Part shown: piece by piece, positions 1-9,900 of the stretch | How positions within the stretch are numbered: the stretch's first letter is position 1 | Layout: each line of letters opens with the position of its first letter | Program-made: the position numbers and the translations under genes | The notes under the pieces: generated by a model | Database searches by the model: none | Told to the model about the DNA's origin: nothing | The model's input: only the letters and a program-made list of their open reading frames with translations | Origin: an uncultured Alistipes sp. | GTDB lineage: Bacteria; Bacteroidota; Bacteroidia; Bacteroidales; Rikenellaceae | Assembly: GCA_944321755.1 (NCBI GenBank) | Contig: CALUMM010000012.1 | Span: 1-56,095 of the forward strand | Length of the DNA stretch: 56,095 nt | Direction: 5' to 3'

Positions 1-681
1 GGGCTGGTCGCCCTTGTAGACCGCCACGGGCGGCAGGCCGTTGCTCTGGGGCGTGTCGCGCATGAAGAGCACGACGACGAGGAAGCCCAGCAACCCCAGT
101 ACGGCGGCGCCGCGGAACCCCCACTGCCAGCCTAACGAGGCGACGATCACGGCCGTTACGATGAAGGTGATCGCCTCGCCGATGTTGTGGCTCGACGACC
201 ACAGCCCGTAAAAGGTTCCGCGCTCCTTGTCTCCGAACCAGCGGGACAAGGCCACGACGCACGGCGCGGCTCCCATCGACTGCGCCCAGCCGTTCACGGC
301 CCACAGCACGAGGAAGACGGCGAACGAAGTCGTAAAGCCCAGCACGAGGTTGATCAGCGCCGTGACGAGCAGTCCCGCCGCCAGGAAGCGGCGGATGTTG
401 CTGCGGTCGGCCAGAAAGCCGTTCGTCAGCTTGCCGACGGCATAGGTGATGAACAACCCCGAGCCGATGATGCCCAGTTCGCTCTCGGAGAGCACCCCGG
501 CATCGACGATCGGTTTCTTGATGACGTTCAGGCTCAACCGGCAGACGTAGTAGAGTCCGTATCCGAGCGTGGCGGAGAGGAACACCGACCAGCGCAGCCG
601 CCCGTAGCGTTTGCGGACGGCTTCGGGATCGGTCAGCGGCTCCGAAGCCGGTGAGATGGCAAAAAATTTCAGCAGGCTCAT
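1..681 (-). CDS. GlpT/UhpT-type organophosphate:phosphate antiporter, partial (3' end outside window)
   Basis: Reading the minus strand from the ATG at 679-681 gives about 226 residues of a major facilitator protein before the window edge. The start MSLLKFFAISPASEPLTDPE is followed by a first membrane helix with the GYGLYYVCR pattern, which resembles the first helix of GlpT/UhpT/UhpC, where an Arg contacts the substrate phosphate. A loop with the LADRSNIRR pattern matches the MFS helix 2-3 motif, and five to six hydrophobic segments are visible. Members of this family exchange glycerol-3-phosphate or hexose phosphate for inorganic phosphate across the inner membrane. It lies 13 bases after the phosphodiesterase gene, which would release glycerol-3-phosphate, so glycerol-3-phosphate is the likeliest substrate. 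The exact substrate is inferred. The C-terminal half is not in view. Confidence 0.85.
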   Translation of the reverse strand, partial: MSLLKFFAISPASEPLTDPEAVRKRYGRLRWSVFLSATLGYGLYYVCRLSLNVIKKPIVDAGVLSESELGIIGSGLFITYAVGKLTNGFLADRSNIRRFLAAGLLVTALINLVLGFTTSFAVFLVLWAVNGWAQSMGAAPCVVALSRWFGDKERGTFYGLWSSSHNIGEAITFIVTAVIVASLGWQWGFRGAAVLGLLGFLVVVLFMRDTPQSNGLPPVAVYKGDQP

Positions 682-694
682 GGTTTTCGAGAAA

Positions 695-1618
695 TTAGTC
701 GTGCAACCCGCGTTGGCGAAGGTAGTCGAGCAGGTGTTCGGCGCGGTCGGTCTGGAGGATCCGGGCGCCGAGCGTGTCGATCAGATAGCCGAACGCCGCA
801 TCGGGATCTTCGAGCGACAGGTCGTCGTCGTGGCCGCCGCACAGGGTGTCCCACAGCGTGTTGTACCAGATCAACGCCCGGCCGCGCAGCGTGTCGCGCA
901 TCCGCAGCGGCAGGACCGTATCTTCGGCCCGGGCATAGAGCAGTTCGCAGGCTGCGGGCTTCAGGTCGGCGACGTACCCCTGCATCAACTCCGCGGCGTT
1001 CTCGCGGTCGAGGTTCACGACCGGCATGTAGATCACTTCGCCGAGGTATTTCCCGTACAGGGCAAGGACCTCCTCGGCGGGTTTCGAGCCCTTCATGACG
1101 ATCTGGCGCGTCGTGCCGGTCCGTTCCAGCACCGGCACCACAAGATCGAAGTAGCGGTCGGCCTTGTCGAGGTTCACCAGCACGCGCCCCTTGGCGGCCA
1201 GCAGCGCCTCTTCGAGGGTCGGAACCGGGTGTTTGGTCCGGATACCGCAGCCGTTTTTGAGCCGGAGCGTGCGGATCGAATCGAGCGTCCAGTCGGCCAC
1301 CTTTCCACGGCCCGTGGTCGTTCGGTTCAGTGTGGCATCGTGCATGACAATCAGCACGCTGTCACGGGTCAATTGAAGGTCCAGTTCAACTACATCCACC
1401 CCCACGGCGATCGAGTGTTCGATGGCCGCCACGGAGTTCTCGGGGGCGTAGCGCCAGTCGCCGCGGTGCGCCACAACGAAGACCGCAGAGGTATCGCCCG
1501 CCAGGAGGCGTTCCCGAAGCCTTTCGGCCCGGGACTCCGGAGCGGCGCCCTGACGGGCCTCTCCGGAGCAGCCTGCCAGCACGACAAGGGCCAGCAGGCA
1601 GGATATGATTCGTGTCAT
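695..1618 (-). CDS. Glycerophosphodiester phosphodiesterase, lipoprotein (GDPD family)
   Basis: This 307-residue protein hydrolyses glycerophosphodiesters to glycerol-3-phosphate and an alcohol. The lipobox LVVLAGC puts the lipidated Cys at residue 17, so it should sit on a membrane facing the periplasm or cell surface. The GDPD signature is intact: HRG at 51-53, EN at 60-61, the metal ligands E78 and D80 in ELDLQ, and HD at 93-94. Length is normal for the GlpQ/UgpQ-like family. The gene lies between an MBL-fold lipoprotein (gap 3 bases) and a GlpT-type transporter (gap 13 bases), which makes a release-then-import pair. GDPD lipoproteins can also act on phospholipid headgroups or teichoic-like polymers, so the true diester is open. 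Confidence 0.92.
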   Translation of the reverse strand: MTRIISCLLALVVLAGCSGEARQGAAPESRAERLRERLLAGDTSAVFVVAHRGDWRYAPENSVAAIEHSIAVGVDVVELDLQLTRDSVLIVMHDATLNRTTTGRGKVADWTLDSIRTLRLKNGCGIRTKHPVPTLEEALLAAKGRVLVNLDKADRYFDLVVPVLERTGTTRQIVMKGSKPAEEVLALYGKYLGEVIYMPVVNLDRENAAELMQGYVADLKPAACELLYARAEDTVLPLRMRDTLRGRALIWYNTLWDTLCGGHDDDLSLEDPDAAFGYLIDTLGARILQTDRAEHLLDYLRQRGLHD

Positions 1619-1621
1619 GGT

Positions 1622-2647
1622 TTATTCGAGTTTATGGTTTTTCCAGATCAGCCGCTCGCCCCAGAAAGGCATGTAACTGTGTTCGCAGTCGAGTTTCGAA
1701 GCGCGGTTCAGCCCCTGTTCGAGGGTCCAGCGCGACGTCGAGGGATCGGCGTGCGAGAGCTCCAGGATGTGCGACAGCAGCGCGTATTTCGGGGTGAATA
1801 GCTTGCCGAGGACATTGTTCTCGGTCAGTTCGTTGGGCGCATAGCGCAGGATGTAGAGGTCGATCTCCTCCGTCACGTCGAACTGCTCGGGCTGGAAGTT
1901 CGAGTCGCCGGAGTGCAGCAGCACGAAATGGCCGGTATCGGCACCGCAGTCGATCTGGAAGACCGTCACGGGCACGTTCGTCGAGCCGTTGTTGTGGTTC
2001 GTGATGAAGGTGTGGAGTGCGAAGTTGCCGATCGTGTAGTCTTTGGCCGTCTCCGAGGTGTATGCGTATCCCGGCCGTTCGAGGTAGTTCGTCACGACGG
2101 GTTTTCCGGATTCAAGCATCGCATCGATCAGTGGCAGGCTCTTGTGGTCCTGATGGACGTGCGTCGAGGCGTAGAAGTCGAGGTACGGGGCCAGTTCGGC
2201 GGCCCGGCGGTGGTAGATGTCCACGCCGAAGCAGCCCGAAGGCGTGCGGACGACATAGCCCATGTTGTAGAGCATCCAGATATGGACCTCGCCCGCAGCA
2301 GGCGCCTGTTCGCGCAGACCGTTCAGCACGCGGTCGAAAGCCGCATCGTAGCAGGTCAGGATCTTCTCGCTCTTCACCAGCGAGGCCGCCAGCCGTTCGT
2401 CGGCATCGAGGAAACTCGAAAAGGTCGCACTCGAACAGGCGTCGGCATAACTTTGAATCGTCGAAAAGAGTTCGCGTCGCGTCGTGAGATCCGCATCGAG
2501 CGGCGAGGTCGCCCACAGCGCCTCCATCGTCTCCGCCGCGACATTCGGCTGCGGGGGTTCGGGTGTCCGCTCCTCCCCTTTTTCGTTGCAGGCCGCAACT
2601 CCGGCTGCCAGCGACACGGTCAAAAACAGACGAAAGAAAAATTTCAT
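1622..2647 (-). CDS. Metallo-beta-lactamase-fold lipoprotein
   Basis: The protein has 341 residues from the ATG at 2645-2647. That start overlaps the stop of the upstream gene as ATGA, which suggests translational coupling. A signal peptide ends at the lipobox LAAGVAAC (Cys20). Around residue 175 it carries the motif STHVHQDHKS, an HxHxDH arrangement typical of the MBL fold, preceded by a hydrophobic strand ending in GVDIYH and followed by later HSGDSN and SHILELSHAD segments that could supply further metal ligands. MBL-fold proteins include hydrolases of phosphodiesters and lactones, but the substrate cannot be read from the sequence. Position between a TIM-barrel protein and the phosphodiesterase suggests a step in the same catabolic route. 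A non-enzymatic role is possible. Confidence 0.75.
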   Translation of the reverse strand: MKFFFRLFLTVSLAAGVAACNEKGEERTPEPPQPNVAAETMEALWATSPLDADLTTRRELFSTIQSYADACSSATFSSFLDADERLAASLVKSEKILTCYDAAFDRVLNGLREQAPAAGEVHIWMLYNMGYVVRTPSGCFGVDIYHRRAAELAPYLDFYASTHVHQDHKSLPLIDAMLESGKPVVTNYLERPGYAYTSETAKDYTIGNFALHTFITNHNNGSTNVPVTVFQIDCGADTGHFVLLHSGDSNFQPEQFDVTEEIDLYILRYAPNELTENNVLGKLFTPKYALLSHILELSHADPSTSRWTLEQGLNRASKLDCEHSYMPFWGERLIWKNHKLE

Positions 2648-3552
2648 GGCATCGTTTGATTTAATTCGCTGTAGTCTTCGCACATACGTTCGAACCCCGC
2701 GGCGATATCCCGGGTCGAGGTCCGGCTGCCGTCGCGGCGCAGCTTCTTCACCTCGTGCATCAGCACGCCGTCGTAGCGGGCCTTTTCCCGCAGGCCGACA
2801 AGGAAGGCTCCCCAGTCGATCAGCCCCTCGTAGGGAAGCCAGTGGCATTCGTTCACGAAGTCGTAGTCGGAGATATGCAGGGTTCGGATCCGGCGGCCGG
2901 CCACTTCGATGAAATGAGCGATCGATCCCTGCGTATAGTGGTTCGTATCGAAACAGATCCCGACGCCCGGCACGGCATCGACGATGCGCACCAGTTCCTC
3001 GGGCGTATTGCCCAGGCAGGTGCGGGGAAGGTTCTCGATGCAGAGCTCCACGCCGCACTCGTCGGCCACCCCTTTGAGTGTACGGATCGATACGACGGCA
3101 TTTCCGAGCCGCTGCTCGCGCAGGCTGTCGGCAATCGGCTCCGAGCTGGGGTGCAGCACCAGCCGCTGCGGCGCATAAAACTCGCAGCTCCGGCGGATCA
3201 TCTTCGCGATGAATGCCACATTCTCCGCCCGCAGCGAATCGTCCGCAACCGAAATGTCGAGTGTGCGCGAGAAGGGAAGATGCACCGACCAAACCTGCAT
3301 CCCGGCGCTGTCGAGACGCTCTTTCAACAGTTTCATCCGGGGGATCTGCTCCTCTTCGGGAACGCCCCGGTAGCATTGGTTCACGGCAACTTCAACCCAC
3401 GGAATGCCGTCGGCGCGGGCCTGTCGGAGCTGCCCGACGGTCGGGATGGTCCCCCACACGGCGGTGGAGGTCCCGACCTCGGGCCGTTGGGCCGAAACCG
3501 GGATCTCCATACCGAGCAGAAAGACAGTCAAAAGAATCAAAAGCCTTTTCAT
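2644..3552 (-). CDS. Exported sugar-phosphate isomerase/epimerase-like TIM-barrel protein (AP_endonuc_2 fold)
   Basis: The 302-residue protein starts at the ATG at 3550-3552, three bases after the upstream stop. The frame stays open further upstream, but the sequence there does not look like protein and a classical signal peptide begins here (MKRLLILLTVFLLG, cleavage near PVSAQ). The TIM-barrel metal ligands of the xylose-isomerase-like family are recognisable: Glu in CIENLPR, Asp/His in FDTNHY, His in LHISDYD and Glu in MHEVKK. Relatives interconvert sugars or inososes, and some are endonucleases. An exported location is typical of Bacteroidota catabolic loci. Its 3' end overlaps the MBL gene by 4 bases. 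A polyol or inositol-type substrate released from a glycerophosphodiester would fit, but that is inference. Confidence 0.8.
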   Translation of the reverse strand: MKRLLILLTVFLLGMEIPVSAQRPEVGTSTAVWGTIPTVGQLRQARADGIPWVEVAVNQCYRGVPEEEQIPRMKLLKERLDSAGMQVWSVHLPFSRTLDISVADDSLRAENVAFIAKMIRRSCEFYAPQRLVLHPSSEPIADSLREQRLGNAVVSIRTLKGVADECGVELCIENLPRTCLGNTPEELVRIVDAVPGVGICFDTNHYTQGSIAHFIEVAGRRIRTLHISDYDFVNECHWLPYEGLIDWGAFLVGLREKARYDGVLMHEVKKLRRDGSRTSTRDIAAGFERMCEDYSELNQTMP

Positions 3553-3554
3553 GG

Positions 3555-5528
3555 CTATTTCAAGGAGTTGCTGCCCTGTGCATTTCCGCCGCGCATGGGC
3601 CAGCCGGACGTCGCCGCAGGACGGGGCAGCCCGATGGCGCCGAACTCGCCGTTCTTGCCGTAGTAGAGGCGCTGGTCCGGGCCGATCGTCACGGGGCTCA
3701 TCGTCTGCGAACCGATCGAGGTGTATTCCGAACGGTTGCCCGAGGCGTCGAAGGCCAGCAGCGAGAAGGGCGAAACATATTGCGAGATGTAGGCCGTACC
3801 GGCTTCGTCGAGCGCGAATCCCGAATAGATGTAGCTGGTGGCGCTCTTGTCCTCCCATTTGAGCGAGCCGTTCTTCGTTACGGCATAGAGGTAGCCGTTC
3901 TTCTCGCAGAAGTAGACCGTACCCTCACTGTCAACGGCCGGGTGGTAGCAGTCGCCGTTGGTCGTTTCGTAGTGCCAGAGTTCGCTTCCGTCCGATGTAT
4001 TCACGGCCACGCAGCCCTTCGACGAGGCCTTCAGCACGGCATACAGCACCCCGTCATGCAAGGCCAGCGAACCGCCCCGTTCGGTGACCGCATAGGCCGT
4101 TGCCGAAGCCCATTTCATCTGCCCGGATACCGTATAGGCCCAGAGGCCGGTCGAAGTGCCGATGTAGACCGTCCCGTCGGCATCGACGACAACACCGCCG
4201 CCCACACCGCTCTGCACGGCCGACCACCGCTCGTCGCCCGACGCCGCATCGAACGCATAGAGGCGTCCGTCGTTGGCCAGCGCATAGACCATCCCGTCGG
4301 AGGTCACCGCAGGAGCGGCCTGCACCTTCGCGCCGAGCGATTTCTTCCAGCGGAGGGAGCCGGTCGACGAAACGGCATAGAACGAACCTCCGTCATCCTC
4401 GGTTCCGAAATAGACCGTGCCGTCGGCACCGACCGAAGGCCCGGCGCCGTAGGTCGCGGCATCGGTCGTATAGCTCCAGCGCGTCTGGCCCGTGATGGCA
4501 TTCACGGCAATGAGTTTCTTATCGGTCTGCGAAATGGTATAGAGTGTCTGTCCGTCGGGCGTGAAGGCAATCTGGCTGGCCTTCTGGTATCCGGCGTTCG
4601 GGAACGTCGACCAGGCAAGGCCCGAAACCGTGATCTCCCGGGTGGCCGACTCCGTAGTCTGATCCTCGTAGGTTACCGTCAACGTTACGGTCCACGTTCC
4701 GGTCTTGGCAAAGGCGTAGAGCGGAATCTCCTCATCCGAAGAGCCTCCGTCACCGAAATCCCAATGAACCGAAGCCACCGTGCCGCGCACGAAATAGGCC
4801 GGATTGTATTCAAACGAGCTGAGTTCGAACTGCCGCAGCGAAGCCAGGTCGGCCGACGAAGTGGGCGTCACCACAAACGGATCGATCAGTCCGGGCGTCG
4901 CCGTGGCCGTCAGCGTCTCGGAGTCGCCGTGGTCGTAGACGCAGGTCAGCGCAAAGGCATATTCCCGGTCGTGGGTCAGGGCTTCGACCAGACAGGACAC
5001 TTCGTCGGAGTCGATCGTCAGCGTCTTGTCGTCGCCCGAAGCCGAGGAGACAATCAGCCGGTAGGTGTAGTCCAGCAAGGTCTCGGGGGCCGTCCACGAA
5101 AGGAAGACCCGACCGTCACCGGCCATCGCCTTGAAGTTCGAGGCCGCGATGCGGGTCGATTTCGGCGTCGCGAAGGCCGTGACCTTCATCGACAACCCGC
5201 TTGCATAGCGCGCCTGCACGGCAAACGTGTAGGTGCAGTCGTTGACCAGTCCGTCGACCGTCAGCGAATGTTGTCCGGCGTCGACCGTCGCTTCACCGCC
5301 CGCAAGCTGGGCATTGTCAGGCGTCCAGGAGACGCAGTAGTCGAGCGGCTGGGGTTTCTCCGCCTGTGCGGTCCATGAGACGGTGGCCGTACCGTCGCCC
5401 GCCGTGGCCGTCACCGTCTCGACCTGAAAGCGGTCGAACGAAGCCTGCGGCAGCTGATCCTTGCTGCATCCCGCCAGCAGCACGGCGCCTGAAAGCGCCC
5501 AAAAAAGTATGTTTTTCATCGTCGTCAT
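3555..5528 (-). CDS. Surface lipoprotein with two FN3 domains, a PKD domain and a PQQ-type beta-propeller
   Basis: The protein has 657 residues with lipobox VLLAGC (Cys21); a second start at codon 4 is equally possible. Two fibronectin-III-like modules cover roughly residues 35-120 and 125-215, each with the VSWT/LSWT core. A PKD domain at about 220-305 carries the signature WDFGDGG. The C-terminal 340 residues form repeated blades with the GTVYFG and LYAFDA patterns of PQQ-like (quinoprotein-fold) propellers; such repeats in Bacteroidota lipoproteins usually bind ligands or partners rather than PQQ. The gene directly follows susD (12-base gap), the usual place for a surface glycan- or ligand-binding protein, and that is my proposed role. 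No catalytic site is evident. Confidence 0.8.
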   Translation of the reverse strand: MTTMKNILFWALSGAVLLAGCSKDQLPQASFDRFQVETVTATAGDGTATVSWTAQAEKPQPLDYCVSWTPDNAQLAGGEATVDAGQHSLTVDGLVNDCTYTFAVQARYASGLSMKVTAFATPKSTRIAASNFKAMAGDGRVFLSWTAPETLLDYTYRLIVSSASGDDKTLTIDSDEVSCLVEALTHDREYAFALTCVYDHGDSETLTATATPGLIDPFVVTPTSSADLASLRQFELSSFEYNPAYFVRGTVASVHWDFGDGGSSDEEIPLYAFAKTGTWTVTLTVTYEDQTTESATREITVSGLAWSTFPNAGYQKASQIAFTPDGQTLYTISQTDKKLIAVNAITGQTRWSYTTDAATYGAGPSVGADGTVYFGTEDDGGSFYAVSSTGSLRWKKSLGAKVQAAPAVTSDGMVYALANDGRLYAFDAASGDERWSAVQSGVGGGVVVDADGTVYIGTSTGLWAYTVSGQMKWASATAYAVTERGGSLALHDGVLYAVLKASSKGCVAVNTSDGSELWHYETTNGDCYHPAVDSEGTVYFCEKNGYLYAVTKNGSLKWEDKSATSYIYSGFALDEAGTAYISQYVSPFSLLAFDASGNRSEYTSIGSQTMSPVTIGPDQRLYYGKNGEFGAIGLPRPAATSGWPMRGGNAQGSNSLK

Positions 5529-5540
5529 TCGTTTTAACCA

Positions 5541-6935
5541 TTAATAACCGGGGTTCTGCCACAGCAGCGACGTATCGTTGATGCGTTCGAGCTCCGTATT
5601 GGGAATCGGATAAAGCAGCTGATAATCCTGAATGGCATGGCCTTCGGCCGCCATCGCCTCCTTGGCATAGCCCATGCGCACGAGGTCGAACCACCGCTGC
5701 CCCTCGTAGGGGAACTCCTTCTGCCGTTCGAGGCAGACGGCACGGCGGAACGAATCCTGATCGGGCAGATCCGTAATGTTCAGCGGAGCCAGCCCGGCAC
5801 GGGTATGCACGGCATTGAGGGCTTCAAGAGCCGGCGAAGCCGACGAACCGTCGTATCCCACCTCGTTGAGCGCCTCGGCATAGAGCAGCAGCACATCGGC
5901 ATAGCGCAGCAGGATCTGGTCGTTGCCATACTGGAGCGTCGTCGCATCGCGCGTGTCGAAGAACTTCTTCATCAGGTAGAGCTGCACGTCGGGCACCTTC
6001 TGGTATTCGATCAGCGCCCGGCGGGCGTCGTCATCGCTGTAAAGCGCCTTCAGGACGGGGCTCTGGCCCGAGTTGTCCGTCAGGTTCGAGATCGAGAACC
6101 AGGCGCCGTGCCCCTCGTCGACCACCGATTTGTTGAAACGGATGGCGAAGATGATCTCGCCGTTCATCTTGTTGTTCACATCGAAGACATCCGCCACATT
6201 CTCCAGCAGGGCGTACTTCCCGACGACCTCTTTCAGCACGTTGACAGCCTGCTGCGGCTTCTTGAACGTCAGGTAGACCTTGCCCAGCAAAGCCCGCGCG
6301 GCTCCGAGCGTCGCACGCCCCGCATCGGCCCCGTCGTAGGATTCGGGAAGCATCGCCTGGTCGACGATCTCCTGCAGGTCGCCCGCAATCAGATCGAACA
6401 TCTCCTCCTCGGACGAACGCCCGATCCGCAACGCCTCTTCGACCGTCACGACCCGCCGCGTCGTGGGGACGCAGCCCCAGAGCCGGTACTTCATGAAGTA
6501 GGTATAGGCCCGCAGGAACATCGCCTCACCCTTGTACTGTGCTTTGAGCCGCTCGTCGAAATCGGCCCCGTCGATGCGGTCGAGCACCATGTTGCAGCGG
6601 TAGACCGCATTGTCGAAGTTCGCCCAGGCATCTTCGAGAATGCCGTTCGAGGCGTTGTCGCGGAACTGGTCGATGTCGTAGCGGTCCTGTGTTCCGGTCG
6701 TCGGGGCATCGAGGTAGAGGTTGTCGCTGCGGTACTCGCACAGCTCCGTATAGTAGTTCACCTGGGTCTGGAATTTGGCATAACAGCCCACCACGGCGAT
6801 GTCGAAATCGCTCGCCGTCTCATAGATGTCGTCGACGGCCACTTCGTAGTTCGGCGTGAGGTCGAAGAACGACTCGCCGCACGAACCCAGGCCGAGCAGC
6901 GCAATGACTGCGCCGAAAATCCGTATCTTTTTCAT
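5541..6935 (-). CDS. SusD/RagB-family nutrient-binding outer-membrane lipoprotein
   Basis: The protein has 464 residues from the ATG at 6933-6935, chosen because the lipobox LLGLGSC (Cys19) directly follows; an in-frame upstream ATG at 6962 would overlap susC and lacks a signal. The N-terminal FFDLTPNYEVAVDDIYET and the helical repeats (AMFLRAYTYFMKYRLWG, LLRYADVLLLYAEALNE) are classic RagB/SusD features. The C-terminus ends in the usual LYPIPNTELERI...NPGY signature, so the gene is complete. SusD forms the lid of the SusC barrel and captures substrate at the cell surface. It starts 13 bases after the susC stop and is certainly co-transcribed with it. Confidence 0.95.
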   Translation of the reverse strand: MKKIRIFGAVIALLGLGSCGESFFDLTPNYEVAVDDIYETASDFDIAVVGCYAKFQTQVNYYTELCEYRSDNLYLDAPTTGTQDRYDIDQFRDNASNGILEDAWANFDNAVYRCNMVLDRIDGADFDERLKAQYKGEAMFLRAYTYFMKYRLWGCVPTTRRVVTVEEALRIGRSSEEEMFDLIAGDLQEIVDQAMLPESYDGADAGRATLGAARALLGKVYLTFKKPQQAVNVLKEVVGKYALLENVADVFDVNNKMNGEIIFAIRFNKSVVDEGHGAWFSISNLTDNSGQSPVLKALYSDDDARRALIEYQKVPDVQLYLMKKFFDTRDATTLQYGNDQILLRYADVLLLYAEALNEVGYDGSSASPALEALNAVHTRAGLAPLNITDLPDQDSFRRAVCLERQKEFPYEGQRWFDLVRMGYAKEAMAAEGHAIQDYQLLYPIPNTELERINDTSLLWQNPGY

Positions 6936-6948
6936 CTTTCGTGTCGTA

Positions 6949-9900
6949 TTAGAAGGTAACATTGAGACCGACCATGTAGGTTTTGGCCAGCGGATAGGTT
7001 CCGTAGTCCTCGCCGGGCGTCAGGGCGCTCGTGCTGCCGCTGACCTCCGGGTTGTAGCCCGAATAGGCCGTCCACGTCACGAGGTTCTGTGCCGAGACAT
7101 AGACGCGCAGCCGCTCGACATAGAACTTCCGGGTCCACTTCGCCGGAAGCGTGTAGCCCAGGGCGATGTTCTGCAGACGCAGGTAGCTGCCGTCCTCGAT
7201 GTGCCAGGTCGACGTGCGCCCGTTGTTGCCGGTCTGCTTGCGGTTCACGCGGTTGGTGTTGCCGTCGCCCGGCTGGTCGGCACTGACCCAGCGGTTCAGC
7301 GCGGCAGTCGTCCCGTTGACGTTGCCCTCCATGTTGTCCAGGTAGCGGCGGTTCAGGTTCAGAATCTCGTTGCCGTGAACCCCCTGGAACGCCACCGCAA
7401 AGTCCACTCCCCGGTATCCGAACGTCCCGCCGAATCCGTAGGTGAAATCCGGCATGTAGTTGCCGACGATCGTGCGGTCGGTGTTGGTGTCGATCACGCC
7501 GTCGCCGTTGACGTCCACGAAGCGGAAGTCACCCGGCTGCGTGGTGTCGAAATGCGGGTAGGCCTTCAACTCCTCGGCATTCTTGAAAATCCCGTCCTGC
7601 ACGAGCACGTAGTAGGAACCGATCGGTTCGCCGACCTTCGTGATATAGTAGGCGTGCTCGACGCTCCCCGAGGTGATGATCGGCGTGTCGTTGGCCCCGA
7701 GCGCCTTCACCTCGTTGGTGTTCGCCGCCCAGTTGGCATTGAGCGAGTAGCTGATGCCGTTGGCATAGGAGTGCTGCGAGGTGGCCGAAAGCTCCCAGCC
7801 GCGGTTGTTCACCTTGCCGATGTTCATCAGCGTCGTGCTGTAACCCGTCAGGTGCGGGATCGGCACTTCGAGCAGCATGTCCGTCGTGTTGGCGTAGTAA
7901 TACTCGGCCGTCAGGTTGAAATAACCGCCCAGAAGGCTCAGATCGGCTCCGACGTTGAACATCGAGGTCTTCTCCCAAGTAAGGTTCGGGTTGGCGACGT
8001 TCGTGGGCTTGTATCCGTTCACGAGCGAGCCGCTGCCCGTCCCGAGGATGTAGTTGTCGCCGTCCATCGTGGCCAGGTGCTTGTAGTTGCCGATCTGGAA
8101 GTTACCCGTCTGACCGTAGCTGGCGCGCAACTTCAGGTCGCTGACCCAGCGGAGCGCCTCGGCGTTCTGGAAGAAGGGTTCGCCGGAGATGCGCCACGCG
8201 GCCGAGGCCGAAGGGAAGTATCCCCAGCGGTTGTTCCGCCCGAAGCGCGACGAACCGTCGGCACGAATCGCCGCCGAAAGCATGTATTTGCCCTTGTAGC
8301 TGTACTGCACGCGCGCCAGGTAGGAGGCCAGCGACCACTCGTCGGTCTTCGAATCGCCGTCGTTCACGGTCCCGCCCCCGATCGTCTGGTTGTAGTCGTT
8401 CGGGTAGTCCGTGGCCGTGACGTTGTTGCCCTTGTAGGTCTCCTTCTGCGCCGACTGCACCAGCACGGCCGTCAGCGAATGGTCGCCGAAATCCCGCGAA
8501 TAGGTCAGCTGGTTTTCGACGAGCCAGTTGAAGTAGAAGCCCGAAGAGCTGTAGCCGACGGGATTGGATTTCTTGCCGTAGTTGGCCTTGCCGATGGTTT
8601 CCAGTTCGGAGGAGGAGTAGGTGTCGTTGTGCGCGCCGTAGAACGTGCCGCCGATCGAGGTCTGGAACGAGAGGCCCTTGCAGATGTCATACCCGAGGAA
8701 CGCCCGGCCGGTCATGGCCATGCGGTCTACGACGTCGGATTTGAGCGTCGCCAGCGCCACGGGGTTCAGGATCTCATTGTGCTGGTAGTCGTTACCGATG
8801 CGCCAGTAGCCGTTGCCCTGGAAATTGAAGGTCCCGTCCTCGTTGTAAACGGGCCACATCGGGTTCGAGCACAGCGCCGACTGCACCACGCCGCCCGAGC
8901 TGTACGAACCCGAAGCATTCACACGGTTCGATTTCGAATACGACGGCGAAAAGTTCACGCCGTACTTGAAGTTCTTGTACTTGCCGTCGAGGTTCAGGCG
9001 GAACGAATACTTCTCGAAATCGGAGTTGATGATGATACCCTCCTTGTAGTAGTAGTTCGCGGAGATGAAGTAGTTGACGTGCTGGCCCTTCCCGGAAACC
9101 GAGACGTTGTGGCTCGTGGTCGAGGCCGTGCGGAAGATGGCATCCTGCCAGTCGGTGTCGGTCAGTCCCGGTTCGCCGTTCAGATACGGCGTAAGTTCCA
9201 CCGGCCAGTTCATGTAGGATTCGGGCCGTTCGCCGTTGGGCGCCGTGCCGCCGGGATAGATGCTGTAATAGGAGTTGTCGTGCCCCTCCTTGGCAAACTG
9301 CGCATACTGGTAGGCGTTCATCAGGTCGATCTTCTTCGAGACCTGCTCAATGCCGTAGTAACCGTCGTAGGTCACCTGGATGGTCTCCGAATGGCCCTTC
9401 TTGGTCGTGATGAGGATCACGCCGTTCGAGCCGCGCGAACCGTAGATCGCGGCCGACGAGGCATCCTTCAGCACCTCCATCGACTCGATGTCGTTCGCAT
9501 TGAGGTTCGAGAGGCCGTTCTCCATCGGCACGCCGTCGACGATGTACAACGGGTCGTTGCCCGCCGTGGCCGAACTGATACCGCGCACGCGGACCATGAC
9601 ATTGCCTTCGGGATCGCCGCCCGTCTGCATCACCTGCACGCCGGGCATCTTGCCGATCATCGACTGGCGGAAGTCCGAAATGGGCTGGTTGGCGATATCC
9701 TCGGCCTTGATCGACGAAATGGCCGTCGAGACGTCACGCTTTCTGACGGCGCCGTAGCCGATCACCACCACGTCGTCCAGCGCCGTGGCCTCCTCCTTCA
9801 ACCGGATTTCGAATGCCGTGCGGCTGCCGACGGGAATCTCCTGCGTATCGTAACCGATATACGAAACGACAAGCACGTCGTTCGGAGTCACCTCCAGCGC

